Assembly (NCBI GenBank): GCA_965243805.1
Contig: OZ251577.1
Span: 1,736,001 to 1,800,000 of the forward strand
Direction of reading: 5' to 3'
Origin: CATQHQ01 sp965243805
Lineage (GTDB): Bacteria > Gemmatimonadota > Gemmatimonadetes > Longimicrobiales > Gaopeijiaceae
DNA: 64,000 bases
Numbering within the stretch: the stretch's first letter is position 1; every line of letters begins with the position of its first letter. The translations under genes and the position numbers were made by a program. The notes under the pieces are model-generated. The model was not told the DNA's origin. It made no database searches and saw only the letters and a list, made by a program, of their open reading frames with translations. Below, piece after piece: positions 1 to 8,063 of the stretch.

Positions 1-548
1 ACCATTTGCATCGCCTTATCGTTCACTGATGGAGGGACTTCAGTGGGCGGAAGAGTGTTGGGATAGCGCACACGGCGAACGTGGCCTAGTCGAACGCGAC
101 CGATCCAACTTGCAATAACCATCAAGCGATACGTTATGAGAATGGTTCGAACTTGTCGAGCGACGGGAACACCATTTTGTATGATCCAATCCAGGACCTT
201 ACTACCGTGCTTAGGGTTGTTGAGTGCTCTATAGGCATACCAGCCCTCGTTGGTGATTCTAAACACCTTCACCGAACCGGATTGGACATCTGTACCGTCT
301 CGTTCTATTGTTGAGGACTCAAGATAGCCCTTGTCTGCAAGATCGGTGATCGCTTGTCTCACCTCACGAGCGAAGAGATTCTTGTCGGAGGTGTGCCAGT
401 AATCGAGATGAAACGTTTGCATGATCGCATTGCATATGGCATTCAGCGACGCCGAGTCGAGGTTAGGTGAATTATATGCCAGAGTCAAAACGTTCTTGAA
501 TTGGTATGCACGGCGCTCTCCAAGCGGAGGGATGTCTTTACCAGCCAT
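1..548 (-). CDS. Hypothetical winged-helix-like protein, 3' end beyond window
   Basis: An open frame with no stop runs from an ATG at 548 to the window edge, about 182 codons. The start lies 17 nt after the stop of the hsdS fusion gene, so it is probably the last visible gene of the restriction-modification operon. The protein begins MAGKDIPPLGERRAYQFK. Around residues 60-100 it has a helix, turn and strand pattern (REVRQAITDLADKGYLE, then FRITNEGWYAYRAL) like a winged helix-turn-helix. I recognise no family. The DNA is clearly AT-richer than most of the window, as is the adjacent 3' half of hsdS, which suggests recent acquisition. The missing hsdR could lie just beyond it, which is inference. 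Confidence 0.7.
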   Translation of the reverse strand, partial: MAGKDIPPLGERRAYQFKNVLTLAYNSPNLDSASLNAICNAIMQTFHLDYWHTSDKNLFAREVRQAITDLADKGYLESSTIERDGTDVQSGSVKVFRITNEGWYAYRALNNPKHGSKVLDWIIQNGVPVARQVRTILITYRLMVIASWIGRVRLGHVRRVRYPNTLPPTEVPPSVNDKAMQM

Positions 549-565
549 GTTCCGCTGATTCCTTC

Positions 566-2125
566 CTATTCATGATGGTGGCCTCGGCAAACTCGTCGCG
601 AATCTCGCGTGCGCACGGACGTATTCGACGAATAAGGCGGGATAAGCCGATGCAACAGCAGATGTCGTGCCAACGTGACGAGCTGAAGCTCGGCTGACAA
701 CTGGCCGATGGCGGCAAAGAATGGCTCCACGCATTCATTGAACAGTTCCAGTACACGGCAAGTAGGTACAGCCAATTGTTGAGTGTACGCGATGTTTCGA
801 TTTAGTCCCGGTACGGCGGAATCCGCAACAAGCAAAGAAAGACGTTGATCTTGTAATGCTAAATACATGTAAAACAGAGAATGGCGACTATCTTGTGGTA
901 CGACATAATACGTTGTATCTATGGGAAAGAAATCAGTGGGCACCCAAGTAACCGTTCCCGGAGTGCCTTTTCGTCCGACTACGATACCGGGCCCATCAAT
1001 AAGGGCCGTATCATGCCAACCGACTTGACCGTTTGAACCATACACTGGTACGTTACCGTGTCGCCTGTTCTGAGAGTTGAGTGCTCTGCCATAGGCTAGC
1101 GTGAGGAGATCGCCCAGAGCCTTCACCGTCCATCCAGATGGTATGGGCCCAAGTGCCGAAGTCGTCATTGAATCGGGAAAAGCATCGGTAATGGCCTTTG
1201 GCAGTGCTGTATGGTCACCCGTTGTTTTGACACGAACCGGATCGTAGGTCACGAACCATTGACGGAAAACAGTATGGAGTAAAGAATCAAGCGTCGCGAT
1301 CATGCGGCGGTTCAGTTCAATCTTTTTATCTAGGACTTCCAACACTTGAGTCAGTCGGCGCTGCACAGACACCGGGGGCAATGGTATACGAATCTGCTTG
1401 AGAGCTCGTCCAGAGAGCTCGGCGAAGGTTGAGCCGGTTGCGTGGCGCTGGAGCTCGGGTACGTTAGCTGTAAGCCAATAATAGAGATAGGCAGATAATA
1501 TCCTATTGCTGGGTACAAGACTTCGAAAACCTTGATTGGTTGCAAGTGGGCACGCCGCAATGGCCGTGTAGCCGATCGGCGCCCTTGTCGATAGTAGCAC
1601 GGTACCTTGCGGAACAAGAGACGCCGAAGATCCCGTCAGTCCTTGGCGGGACAGGTTTCTTGCGCCGCGAGAGACGTAGGGGTGATGAGGTTTTGAAAGA
1701 TCTCGAGGAGTCAGCCATGGGACGGTACCGCCGAAGTTTGCGGGATCATCAGTTGGCGGAGTTCCACCACCGACAATCTCCGCGATTTCGCCGATTGGTA
1801 CGGACGGATAGTCGTGCGGAGCGAGTAAGTCCACATGCTCATCGTCAATCGCTTCTTGAAACTGTGTTGGCAGCTCTTGCCAAACTAGTACGTCAACCCG
1901 AAACGGCAGGTCGCTCTCTTCGAAGGCTTCCCTTAAGTCGGACACTTGGCCGCTCTGGTCAGACCCAGAAAACACTACCAGATCCAAGTCCGAGTCGGGC
2001 CTAGAAGTCCACTGCACCCGAGACCCGTAAGCCCAAACATCTACGTCGGGCAGATGCCGCTCAATCAGCTCCAGCACGACCCGCCGCTGGTTCGCCGTCA
2101 GGTCGATCTCTCCGTTCAGTCCCAT
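566..2125 (-). CDS. hsdS: MNT nucleotidyltransferase fused to type I R-M specificity subunit HsdS
   Basis: 519 residues with two parts. Residues about 1-102 form a minimal nucleotidyltransferase (MNT) domain: GSR at 34-36, the catalytic pair in SDLDLVV (D46, D48) and a third Asp in FRVDVLVW (about 78). Residues about 108-470 are an HsdS: a first target recognition domain starting near PSVPIGEIAEIVGGG, a central conserved helix (SVQRRLTQVLEVLDKKIEL), a second recognition domain starting near PSGWTVKALGD, and a tail helix. HsdS gives sequence specificity to the HsdM methylase. MNT domains are usually separate antitoxins of HEPN toxins. The gene overlaps the HEPN gene by 10 bp, so the two are translationally coupled. 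The recognition-domain part is AT-richer than the MNT part, fitting exchange of specificity modules. Confidence 0.88.
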   Translation of the reverse strand: MGLNGEIDLTANQRRVVLELIERHLPDVDVWAYGSRVQWTSRPDSDLDLVVFSGSDQSGQVSDLREAFEESDLPFRVDVLVWQELPTQFQEAIDDEHVDLLAPHDYPSVPIGEIAEIVGGGTPPTDDPANFGGTVPWLTPRDLSKPHHPYVSRGARNLSRQGLTGSSASLVPQGTVLLSTRAPIGYTAIAACPLATNQGFRSLVPSNRILSAYLYYWLTANVPELQRHATGSTFAELSGRALKQIRIPLPPVSVQRRLTQVLEVLDKKIELNRRMIATLDSLLHTVFRQWFVTYDPVRVKTTGDHTALPKAITDAFPDSMTTSALGPIPSGWTVKALGDLLTLAYGRALNSQNRRHGNVPVYGSNGQVGWHDTALIDGPGIVVGRKGTPGTVTWVPTDFFPIDTTYYVVPQDSRHSLFYMYLALQDQRLSLLVADSAVPGLNRNIAYTQQLAVPTCRVLELFNECVEPFFAAIGQLSAELQLVTLARHLLLHRLIPPYSSNTSVRTRDSRRVCRGHHHE

Positions 2126-2535
2126 CGTTCTTCAGTTATGGTCTCGTAGAGCGCGGTAGCATCCGCGATGAAGTCGCCCGTAGCCGCCAAGCAGTCCTCG
2201 GCCTTCGATCGGCTGTAGTCGTGGGCCGTGCCTACACGGAGCTTGACATATCCTAACCAACGCTCCACGGGGCTGTCAAGCAGATGGTTCTCGGACGCGA
2301 GCCGGAAGATCGGCTTGGGACTGTTGGGAACGTCGGCAACGCCGAGCTCCTCCATCAGGTACCGCTTGAGAGCCTTCCACATGGAGTCGTAGCACGTCTC
2401 AAAGCGCTTAATGACCGACTCGGCGACGGCCTCCTGCGTGACTTCGGGCAGGGACAGGTCGGGCTGCTGGAGGTAGTTCGCGTACTGCTCGCGGAGCCGG
2501 GCTAGCGAGAGTCGGAACTTGCCGTAGTCGATCAT
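2116..2535 (-). CDS. hepT: HEPN-domain protein (HI0074/HepT-like), putative toxin partner of MNT
   Basis: 139 residues, all-alpha, resembling the HI0074 nucleotidyltransferase substrate-binding (HEPN) family. The diagnostic motif is present near the C-terminus: R100-VGTA-H105-D-Y107, an RX4HXY motif. In characterised HepT-MntA pairs the R and H form the ribonuclease site, and the Tyr is the residue the MNT enzyme modifies with AMP. The gene sits between hsdM (4-bp ATGA overlap) and the MNT-HsdS fusion (10-bp overlap). This order suggests a toxin-antitoxin pair embedded in the restriction-modification operon. It could instead be a non-toxic binding subunit, but the intact motif favours an active HEPN. 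Confidence 0.8.
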   Translation of the reverse strand: MIDYGKFRLSLARLREQYANYLQQPDLSLPEVTQEAVAESVIKRFETCYDSMWKALKRYLMEELGVADVPNSPKPIFRLASENHLLDSPVERWLGYVKLRVGTAHDYSRSKAEDCLAATGDFIADATALYETITEERWD

Positions 2536-4115
2536 TCCGACGGACCGTCTTCTAGGGGCGGGAAACCAAGAGACCTTAAGTTCGCCTCAATGGCGGCGTC
2601 AAGCCGCCGAGCTTCGGCCACCTGCTCGCGCCACTCGGCCGCCAAGCGTCGCATCTTGTCCTCGAAGGGCTCGTCGTCTTCCTCCTGGGGCTCGACGCCG
2701 ACGTAGCGACCGGGCGTGAGCACGTAGTCGTATTGGCGGACATCTTCCAGCGGGGCACTCTTGCAGAAGCCGGGGACATCCTGGTATGCGTCGTCGTCGC
2801 GGCTGCGCCAAGCGTGGTAGGTGTCGGCGATGCGGGACACGTCGTCGTCGGTGAGCTCGCGGTGGGTGCGGTCCACCATGCGTCCCAGTTGGCGGGCGTC
2901 GATGAATAGGACTTGGCCGCGGCGATCGCGGTACGGGCCGTTGCTTCGGTCGCGGGCCAGGAACCACAGGCAGGCGGGGATCTGCGTCGAGTAGAAGAGC
3001 TGGCCGGGCAGCGCGACCATGCAGTCCAGCATCTCGGCGTCCACCAGCCCTTGCCTGACGGCGGCTTCGGCCTTTTGGCGAGAGCTCATCGAGCCGTTGG
3101 CGAGCACGAAGCCGGCGACTCCGGTGGGCGACAGGTGGTGTACCATGTGCTGCACCCAGGCGAAGTTGGCGTTGCCCTTGGGCGGTGTGCCGAAGCGCCA
3201 GCGCTGGTCGTCCTTCAGTCGCTCCGCGCCCCAGTCGCTCACGTTGAAGGGCGGGTTGGCGAGGATGTAGTCGGCCTTGAGGGCAGGGTGGCGGTCGTTG
3301 TGGAAGGTGTCTCCGTGGGCGATCTGGCCTGCGATTCCGCGGATGGCGAGGTTCATCTGGGCGAGTCGCCAGGTCGTGTAGTTGGACTCTTGGCCGTAGA
3401 TGGAGATGTCGGCGGCCCGGGCTTGGCCGGTACCGTTCGTCCTCTGGTGCGCCCGAATGAACTCGATGGATTGCACGAACATGCCCGACGAGCCACAGCA
3501 CGGGTCGTAGACGCGCCCCTTGAACGGTTCAATCATCTCCACCAGCAGCTTGACCACGCAACGGGGGGTGTAGAACTCGCCGCCCCGCTTGCCTTCGGCG
3601 TCCGCGAACCGCGACAGGAAGTACTCGTACACCCTGCCGAGCACGTCTTTGGAGCGGGCCGCCTCGTCGCCGACCGTGATGTTGCTCACCATGTCGATAA
3701 GCTGGCCTAGGCGCATCTGGTCTAGGGACTGGCGGGCGTAGTCCTTCGGCAGGACCTCCTTCAGCATGGGGTTGTCGCGCTCGACAGCGACCATCGAGTC
3801 GTCCACCATCCGGCCGATTCCGGGTTGCCTAGCGGCGGCCTTGAGTCGGTCCCAGCGGGCCTCGGGCGGCACCCAGAAGATGCTCTCGGCCAAGTACTCG
3901 TCCGGGTCCTCCGGGTCGGCGTGCTTGTCCTCGCAGAGCTTGGCGTGCATCTCCTCGAAGGCGTCGGACACGTACTTGAGGAAGATCAGCCCCAGGACGA
4001 CGTGCTTGTACTCGGCAGCGTCCATGGAGCCGCGCAACGCGTCCGCCATCTTCCACAGTTCGGCCTCGTAGCCCGTGGTGGCACCGGAGGCGGATGCCTT
4101 GCCCGCCACCGTCAC
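2532..4115 (-). CDS. hsdM: Type I restriction-modification methylase subunit HsdM
   Basis: 527 residues from a GTG start at 4115. HsdM is the S-adenosylmethionine-dependent N6-adenine methylase of type I systems and works as HsdM2-HsdS. The N-terminal helical domain begins near residue 15 (ELWKMADALRGSMDAAEYK). Motif X-like GGEFYTP is near 178, motif I DPCCGSSGMF at 204-213, and the catalytic NPPF (motif IV) at 287-290. The frame stays open for about 255 codons further upstream, but that part reads as Arg/Pro-rich noise on top of the propeller gene. The GTG at 4115 forms a GTGA overlap with the propeller stop and gives a normal HsdM length. The downstream overlap with the HEPN gene is 4 bp. 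No hsdR lies in the window. Confidence 0.93.
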   Translation of the reverse strand: MTVAGKASASGATTGYEAELWKMADALRGSMDAAEYKHVVLGLIFLKYVSDAFEEMHAKLCEDKHADPEDPDEYLAESIFWVPPEARWDRLKAAARQPGIGRMVDDSMVAVERDNPMLKEVLPKDYARQSLDQMRLGQLIDMVSNITVGDEAARSKDVLGRVYEYFLSRFADAEGKRGGEFYTPRCVVKLLVEMIEPFKGRVYDPCCGSSGMFVQSIEFIRAHQRTNGTGQARAADISIYGQESNYTTWRLAQMNLAIRGIAGQIAHGDTFHNDRHPALKADYILANPPFNVSDWGAERLKDDQRWRFGTPPKGNANFAWVQHMVHHLSPTGVAGFVLANGSMSSRQKAEAAVRQGLVDAEMLDCMVALPGQLFYSTQIPACLWFLARDRSNGPYRDRRGQVLFIDARQLGRMVDRTHRELTDDDVSRIADTYHAWRSRDDDAYQDVPGFCKSAPLEDVRQYDYVLTPGRYVGVEPQEEDDEPFEDKMRRLAAEWREQVAEARRLDAAIEANLRSLGFPPLEDGPSE

Positions 4116-5299
4116 GCACTCCCCACCGGCGCACCGAAGTCGTACACCATCACGGTCGCGATGTCCAACTCGTCGAAGTGCACGCCCAGCAGGTAGTCGG
4201 AACCGGCTTCCCACACCGAGAAGCCGGGCTTCGGTTGCATGTGGCACAGGAACTCGCCCGTCGGGGCGAAGACCATGGCGCCTGCGGCAGGCTGGCCGGG
4301 GCGTCGGTACGGGAACACGAACAGGTGGCCCGCGTTGCCCATCAGCACGGAATGGAATGCGGGAAACATGTCGGCGGCGGGGCGTCGCGGGTTCACGTCT
4401 AGCGGGTCGAGTCTCTCCGCTTGTAGGGCACGGACTTCGTCGCGATAGGCATCGACGTCGGAGCCGCGCACGGACCGGTCGCCGGCGTCCCAGCGGACGA
4501 TCGTGGTCAGCCGGTACTCGGAATCGAGGATGCGGACCTCGGGGTCGCTGCTCGTGCTCAAGGCGATACGGTCGCCTCGGGCGCTGACGGAGGCGTTGGA
4601 GTCGAATATCCGATGGATGTACACGTCGTCTCCAGGGAGCTGTTCCTGCCGCCTGTTCGGGAGGCGCGCCAGGACGCCAACGAACTTGCCGTCCGGGCCG
4701 TGGGCTTCGACGACCAGAGTGTCGGGAGTCTCGAAGGACTGGCTCACGCTGGTGGTCCTGGACGCGATCAGCGCCCCACCGGAAAGCACTCCGCCTCCCT
4801 GGGACGGATTGAGATAGATCGGGTCCAACTGCACCGTGCGGCTCCACTGTCCGTCGGCGGCAAAGACGTTGTAGCGCCACGGCCGGTAGTCGCCGACCCA
4901 GAGCGTGTCGCCAGGCCGCACCCAGATGCTCCGGGGCCTCCTGAACTCGCCGGGGCCGTCGCCGAAGCCGCCGACAGAGCGAAGGTGCTCACCCGTGCCG
5001 TCGAAGATGCGGACTTCCCCCACCGTCCGGTCGGCCACTGCGACCGAGCCGTCCGACAGCCGGGCCACGCCGCTCACCCTTGCAAAGAGATGGCTCGGGT
5101 CGTCCTCGCGGTCGCCAATCACCACAAGCGGCTCTGCGCCGACGGCGCACATGGCGTCGGAAGCGAGCGGTTGGCTAGTGACGATCCGCACGCCGGTGCT
5201 GTCCACGGCGACGGTCGGGGCGACTTCGCGTGTCTCGCAGGCGGCGCCGAGGGAGGCCGACAGCACCAGGAAGGCGGTCTTGCGACGGAAGATTCTCAC
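4112..5299 (-). CDS. 6-bladed beta-propeller lipoprotein
   Basis: 395 residues. The N-terminus is a lipoprotein signal (MRIFRRKTAFLVLSASLG, then AAC), so the mature protein should be membrane-anchored outside the cytoplasm. The body has repeated blades such as GVARLSDGSVAVADRT and LRSVGGFGDGPGEFRRPRS, the typical GPGEF-type blade of NHL/6-bladed propellers that are abundant in Gemmatimonadota-like genomes. Ligand and partner are unknown. The stop overlaps the hsdM start (GTGA), which is odd because the functions look unrelated. It suggests hsdM is translated from this gene's transcript or was inserted directly behind it. Paralogues in this window lie at 11852-13051 and, interrupted, at 43398-46586. 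Confidence 0.88.
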   Translation of the reverse strand: MRIFRRKTAFLVLSASLGAACETREVAPTVAVDSTGVRIVTSQPLASDAMCAVGAEPLVVIGDREDDPSHLFARVSGVARLSDGSVAVADRTVGEVRIFDGTGEHLRSVGGFGDGPGEFRRPRSIWVRPGDTLWVGDYRPWRYNVFAADGQWSRTVQLDPIYLNPSQGGGVLSGGALIASRTTSVSQSFETPDTLVVEAHGPDGKFVGVLARLPNRRQEQLPGDDVYIHRIFDSNASVSARGDRIALSTSSDPEVRILDSEYRLTTIVRWDAGDRSVRGSDVDAYRDEVRALQAERLDPLDVNPRRPAADMFPAFHSVLMGNAGHLFVFPYRRPGQPAAGAMVFAPTGEFLCHMQPKPGFSVWEAGSDYLLGVHFDELDIATVMVYDFGAPVGSA

Positions 5300-5381
5300 G
5301 GCTGGCGTTCCCCGTCTGGGGGACGGATGGGACTCGCTAGGCTGTCTCGCCGTCGAATCTGTCGGACTACGGCCAGCCGAG

Positions 5382-6524
5382 TCAAGGATACCCTCCCAGG
5401 AGGTTCTTCTCCCAGAGTTGGCCCGTGGAGTACTCCTCCAACCACTCGCGGTAGTCGTCGGACTTCATCCTCTGCACCGTCGTCGCATCCCCGTCGAGAT
5501 CAAGCACGAACAGTTGATCAAGCTCGAAGACGTCGACCAGCAACGACGACTGCGTGGCAACGATGACCTGTCTCCGCGAGGCCAGGGACCTGATCATGCC
5601 ACCGATCAGCGAGACCGCCGCTGGGTGAAGCCCCAGCTCGGGCTCGTCAAGCAGAATGACGCGAGGCAACAGCTCCGACGGAAGGTTGAGAAGCGTGATG
5701 AGCGCAATCAGCCGCAGCGAACCGTCGGACGTAAGATGGGCACCGTAGGTCCTGTCGGAGCTCTTGACCTTCCAGCGCAGGATCACCCGGTCGTGGCGTT
5801 CCTCCAAAGCGAAACGGTCGAATACGGGCAGGACCCGACTTACGTGATGGCAGATCGATTCGTACCGTCGGAGATCGTTCTGCTCCAGGTAGTGCAGTAC
5901 CGCGGCCAGGTTGCCGCCGTCCCCGCGAAGGCGTCCCCAGTCGCTCGCGTCCCAGGTCTTCTTGATGGGGGAACGGTCCGACGTGTCGTGAAACTGGTAG
6001 GACGAGCAGTCGCGAAGGGTCTCCACGATAGCAGTTGCCGTGGACCCAAGACCGTGGTCGTCCAGCGACCGGGCTTCGAGAATCTTGGCCTCGGCGTGTC
6101 CCGAACCCAGTTCCTGCCATGGGGAGTTGTGCGGCTCCTGCCACGGGGAGTCGTGCGGCGGATCGCCACAGCGGAGGCGGAAGCGCTCGTCGTCGAACTC
6201 CAACTGGTCGGGGTTCGTGTGTGCCAGGGAGAAGCGATAGTCGGCCGGACCCGCCGGCGTACCGAGCCCTATGGCGGCCTCTATCCGGTCCGTGGTCGCG
6301 TGTCCGCCGAACAGCTGGTCGTCCGCGCCGCCCTGCCACCGCAAGAACCGGGCCAGCCTGCGCGGTGCCGTCAGCATCCAGCCCATCATCTCGAAGAACC
6401 GCACGAAGTTGGACTTGCCGGCGCCGTTCGGGCCGATCATCACGGCGACGCTGGGCAGGTCGTCGACCCTGAAGTCGGCCAGGGAGCGGAAGCCCTTGAT
6501 GTGGACGGACTCGATGGCTCTCAT
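5382..6524 (-). CDS. AAA ATPase, RecF/OLD-like (AAA_21 type)
   Basis: 380 residues from an ATG at 6524 preceded by AAGAGG; upstream in-frame codons look non-coding. It has the SMC/RecF/OLD-type ATPase fold: IKGFRSLADFRV at the N-terminus, Walker A GPNGAGKSN at 31-39, Walker B with signature VILLDEPELGLHPAAV near residue 300, and the H-loop region VIVATQSSLL. No TOPRIM nuclease domain follows, unlike full OLD proteins. Such stand-alone ATPases occur in defence islands and abortive infection systems. It heads the minus-strand run leading to the restriction-modification genes, 82 bp before the propeller gene. A short in-frame duplication (two SPWQE copies) lies near residues 130-145. Function is uncertain beyond ATPase. 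Confidence 0.82.
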   Translation of the reverse strand: MRAIESVHIKGFRSLADFRVDDLPSVAVMIGPNGAGKSNFVRFFEMMGWMLTAPRRLARFLRWQGGADDQLFGGHATTDRIEAAIGLGTPAGPADYRFSLAHTNPDQLEFDDERFRLRCGDPPHDSPWQEPHNSPWQELGSGHAEAKILEARSLDDHGLGSTATAIVETLRDCSSYQFHDTSDRSPIKKTWDASDWGRLRGDGGNLAAVLHYLEQNDLRRYESICHHVSRVLPVFDRFALEERHDRVILRWKVKSSDRTYGAHLTSDGSLRLIALITLLNLPSELLPRVILLDEPELGLHPAAVSLIGGMIRSLASRRQVIVATQSSLLVDVFELDQLFVLDLDGDATTVQRMKSDDYREWLEEYSTGQLWEKNLLGGYP

Positions 6525-6625
6525 GAGGGGACCTCTTGGGAGTGAGCGGGCTGGCCCGAAACGCAATTGGCTGTAACTTACCCATCCGAAGTTCCGACAG
6601 TCGCTTCCACAGAAGGAGGAGATCG

Positions 6626-6799
6626 GTGACCAAGACGGGGACTGCGCCCGACGAGCGTGGCGATCTGGTCGGCATAGCCGCCGACATAATGCTGACCCGC
6701 ATCCCGCTCGGAGATGTCCGGGCACTGGCCGAGAAGGGTCGCACCCTGACCGAAATCATCGCCTATCTTGTAGGGTCCTCGAACGCGCGTACAACCTAG
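6626..6799 (+). CDS. Small hypothetical protein (57 aa)
   Basis: GTG start at 6626, placed 5-6 nt behind a strong AAGGAGGA ribosome binding site. The product is 57 residues with a helical central part (GDLVGIAADIMLTRIPLG, LTEIIAYLV). I recognise no family. It is divergent from the AAA ATPase gene. Near its end the coding-like sequence appears to continue in the frame of the next small gene, so the pair may be one gene split by a frameshift. Confidence 0.5.
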   Translation: MTKTGTAPDERGDLVGIAADIMLTRIPLGDVRALAEKGRTLTEIIAYLVGSSNARTT

Positions 6800-6816
6800 C
6801 CTCCAAGGTGTCTGGA

Positions 6817-6969
6817 ATGCCCGAGCCGCTGCGGCTCGTGTTCCAGGACATGGTAAACTCCCATCAGCTCGTCATCCATATGGTGGAGGAGCACGGTCTC
6901 GAGTCCGCGCAGGCCGAGATCGAGAAGCTCCCGACGACCAAGGTCTCACGTGTGGTGGCAGAAGCATGA
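6817..6969 (+). CDS. Small hypothetical protein (50 aa), possibly 3' part of a frameshifted gene
   Basis: ATG at 6817, 50 residues, beginning MPEPLRLVFQDMVNSHQ and rich in charged helix. Its stop overlaps the ATG of the transposase remnant (ATGA). The frame is open upstream to at least 6769 and reads RVLERAYNLASKVSG directly before the Met, which looks like protein. Either translation starts upstream, or this is the tail of the preceding 57-residue gene after a frameshift near 6770. No family recognised. Confidence 0.45.
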   Translation: MPEPLRLVFQDMVNSHQLVIHMVEEHGLESAQAEIEKLPTTKVSRVVAEA

Positions 6970-7439
6970 CAGCGGAGACGGACAAAGAGGTTCCGCCCCG
7001 AAGCGGCGTCGGCGAACCGGTAGACGACATGACCGACCCGTTGGCGCCGCTGGCGACGATTGTTCCCTGGGAGACCTTTCGTCCACGGCTGGAGAGCCAT
7101 TGGCCGAAGCAGGGTCAGCGAACGCACCGAAGGCACTGGGACGCGATCTTCATGTTCAAGGTGCTCGTCTTCGGAGTGCTTCACGACTTGCCGGACGAAG
7201 CAGTCGCCGACATGTCGACGGACAGCATAAGCCTCATGCGCTTCTTGGGGCTGCGCCTCGGCGACCCCGCTCCCAACGCCCACGCGATTCGACTGTACAG
7301 AAGCGACCTCGCCAAGGCGGGCATCATGAACGATCTGCTCGCGGAAGTACGGCGGCACCTGGACGATCACGGCTACCGGGCGCGCAAGGATCTCTACCGC
7401 CAGCCAGTCTTCCCAAGAAGGTTCTCGAACGCGCGTTAG
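6966..7439 (+). pseudogene. IS5-family transposase, N-terminal remnant
   Basis: 157 residues. From about residue 24 it matches the N-terminal (DUF772-like) part of IS5-family transposases in pattern: DPLAPLATIVPWETFRP, then MFKVLVFGVLHDLPDEA, SLMRFLGLRLGD and HAIRLYRSDLAKAG. The catalytic DDE core that should follow residue 145 is missing; the frame ends in unrelated sequence. I see no inverted repeats bounding it, so it is a decayed fragment. The start forms an ATGA overlap with the small gene before it, which may be coincidental. Confidence 0.75.
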
Positions 7440-7494
7440 CTTGGGCGGCCCGCTTCGCGTCGCCGTCGGGATCGGCCAGTAGGCTGGCTGCGCA

Positions 7495-7702
7495 TGACAG
7501 ATTCTAGGCGGGAGCGGACGGAGGGAGAGGACCAGAAGTAGGCCCGAGCGTGACAGATTCTAGGCCGAATCTGTCATGGAATCTGTCAGAGCGTGGCTTG
7601 GCGGTAGCGTCGAACGTCGGTCTGGGGAGTCCTGGGGGCAGGCCTGGCCGCCTTCCACGCGATTTCGACAAATTCTAGGCAGAATCTGTCACGGAATCTG
7701 TC
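7495..7702. repeat. Cluster of GAATCTGTC / GACAGATTC repeats
   Basis: Within 208 bp there are six copies of a 9-mer in both orientations plus one variant. TGACAGATTC occurs at 7495 and 7551. GAATCTGTC(A) occurs at 7567, 7579, 7682 and 7694, and a variant GACAAATTC near 7667. The copies at 7551-7560 and 7567-7576 form a perfect 10-bp inverted repeat around TAGGCC. Two larger units of about 38-40 bp (from 7551 and from 7665) are near-identical and 114 bp apart. The cluster follows a transposase remnant and precedes a duplicated gene fragment. It may be leftover element ends, protein-binding sites, or a REP-like sequence. Confidence 0.75.
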
Positions 7703-7819
7703 GGAAGCCACGCCGTTCCCGGCCTCCGCCCGTCGTCCACGCCGTTGAAGCCTTGCATAGCTGGAGTCCATTGACGCCGCCACGACAGTGCCGCAACCTA
7801 ATCCTCATGCACCACATCG

Positions 7820-7994
7820 CGCGGCGACGGTCCGGGCGAGTTCGGTTCGGCCGGGGCCCTCGCCGTGACCCGCGCCGGGAGCGCCATCGTCTTCGACCCT
7901 TCCAAGCTAGGCTTTCAGGTCTTCGGCCCCGACGGCGAGTTCGTGCGGGCCAGCAGCATGAGGGGCGAGGCCGGGGGACCCTTGTCGCTGGTTC
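7820..7994 (+). pseudogene. 175-bp duplicated fragment of a 6-bladed propeller gene
   Basis: This stretch aligns without gaps to 12161-12335 inside the propeller gene at 11852-13051, with about nine mismatches in 175 bases. It encodes the same blade (FDPSKLGFQVFGPDGEF). The similarity starts abruptly at CGCGGCGACGG and ends abruptly after CTGTCGCTGGTTC-like sequence. It has no start, no signal peptide and no further blades, so it is a dead fragment. It lies between the GAATCTGTC repeats and the next operon. The rest of 7440-8063 shows nothing else I can support. Confidence 0.85.
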
Positions 7995-8063
7995 CCAAGC
8001 ACCAACACCAGGCCCTGAGTATCGTATGGGCACCAGACCACCCCACCGAGGAGGTCCCGACGC

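Noticed and set aside
4116..4880. N-terminal extension of HsdM by about 255 codons
   Set aside because: It is Arg/Pro-rich, opposes the clear propeller frame, and makes the methylase abnormally long; GTG 4115 gives normal length and a GTGA junction.
7551..7704. CRISPR-like array
   Set aside because: The repeated units are two, palindromic and 114 bp apart without regular spacers; no cas genes are seen.
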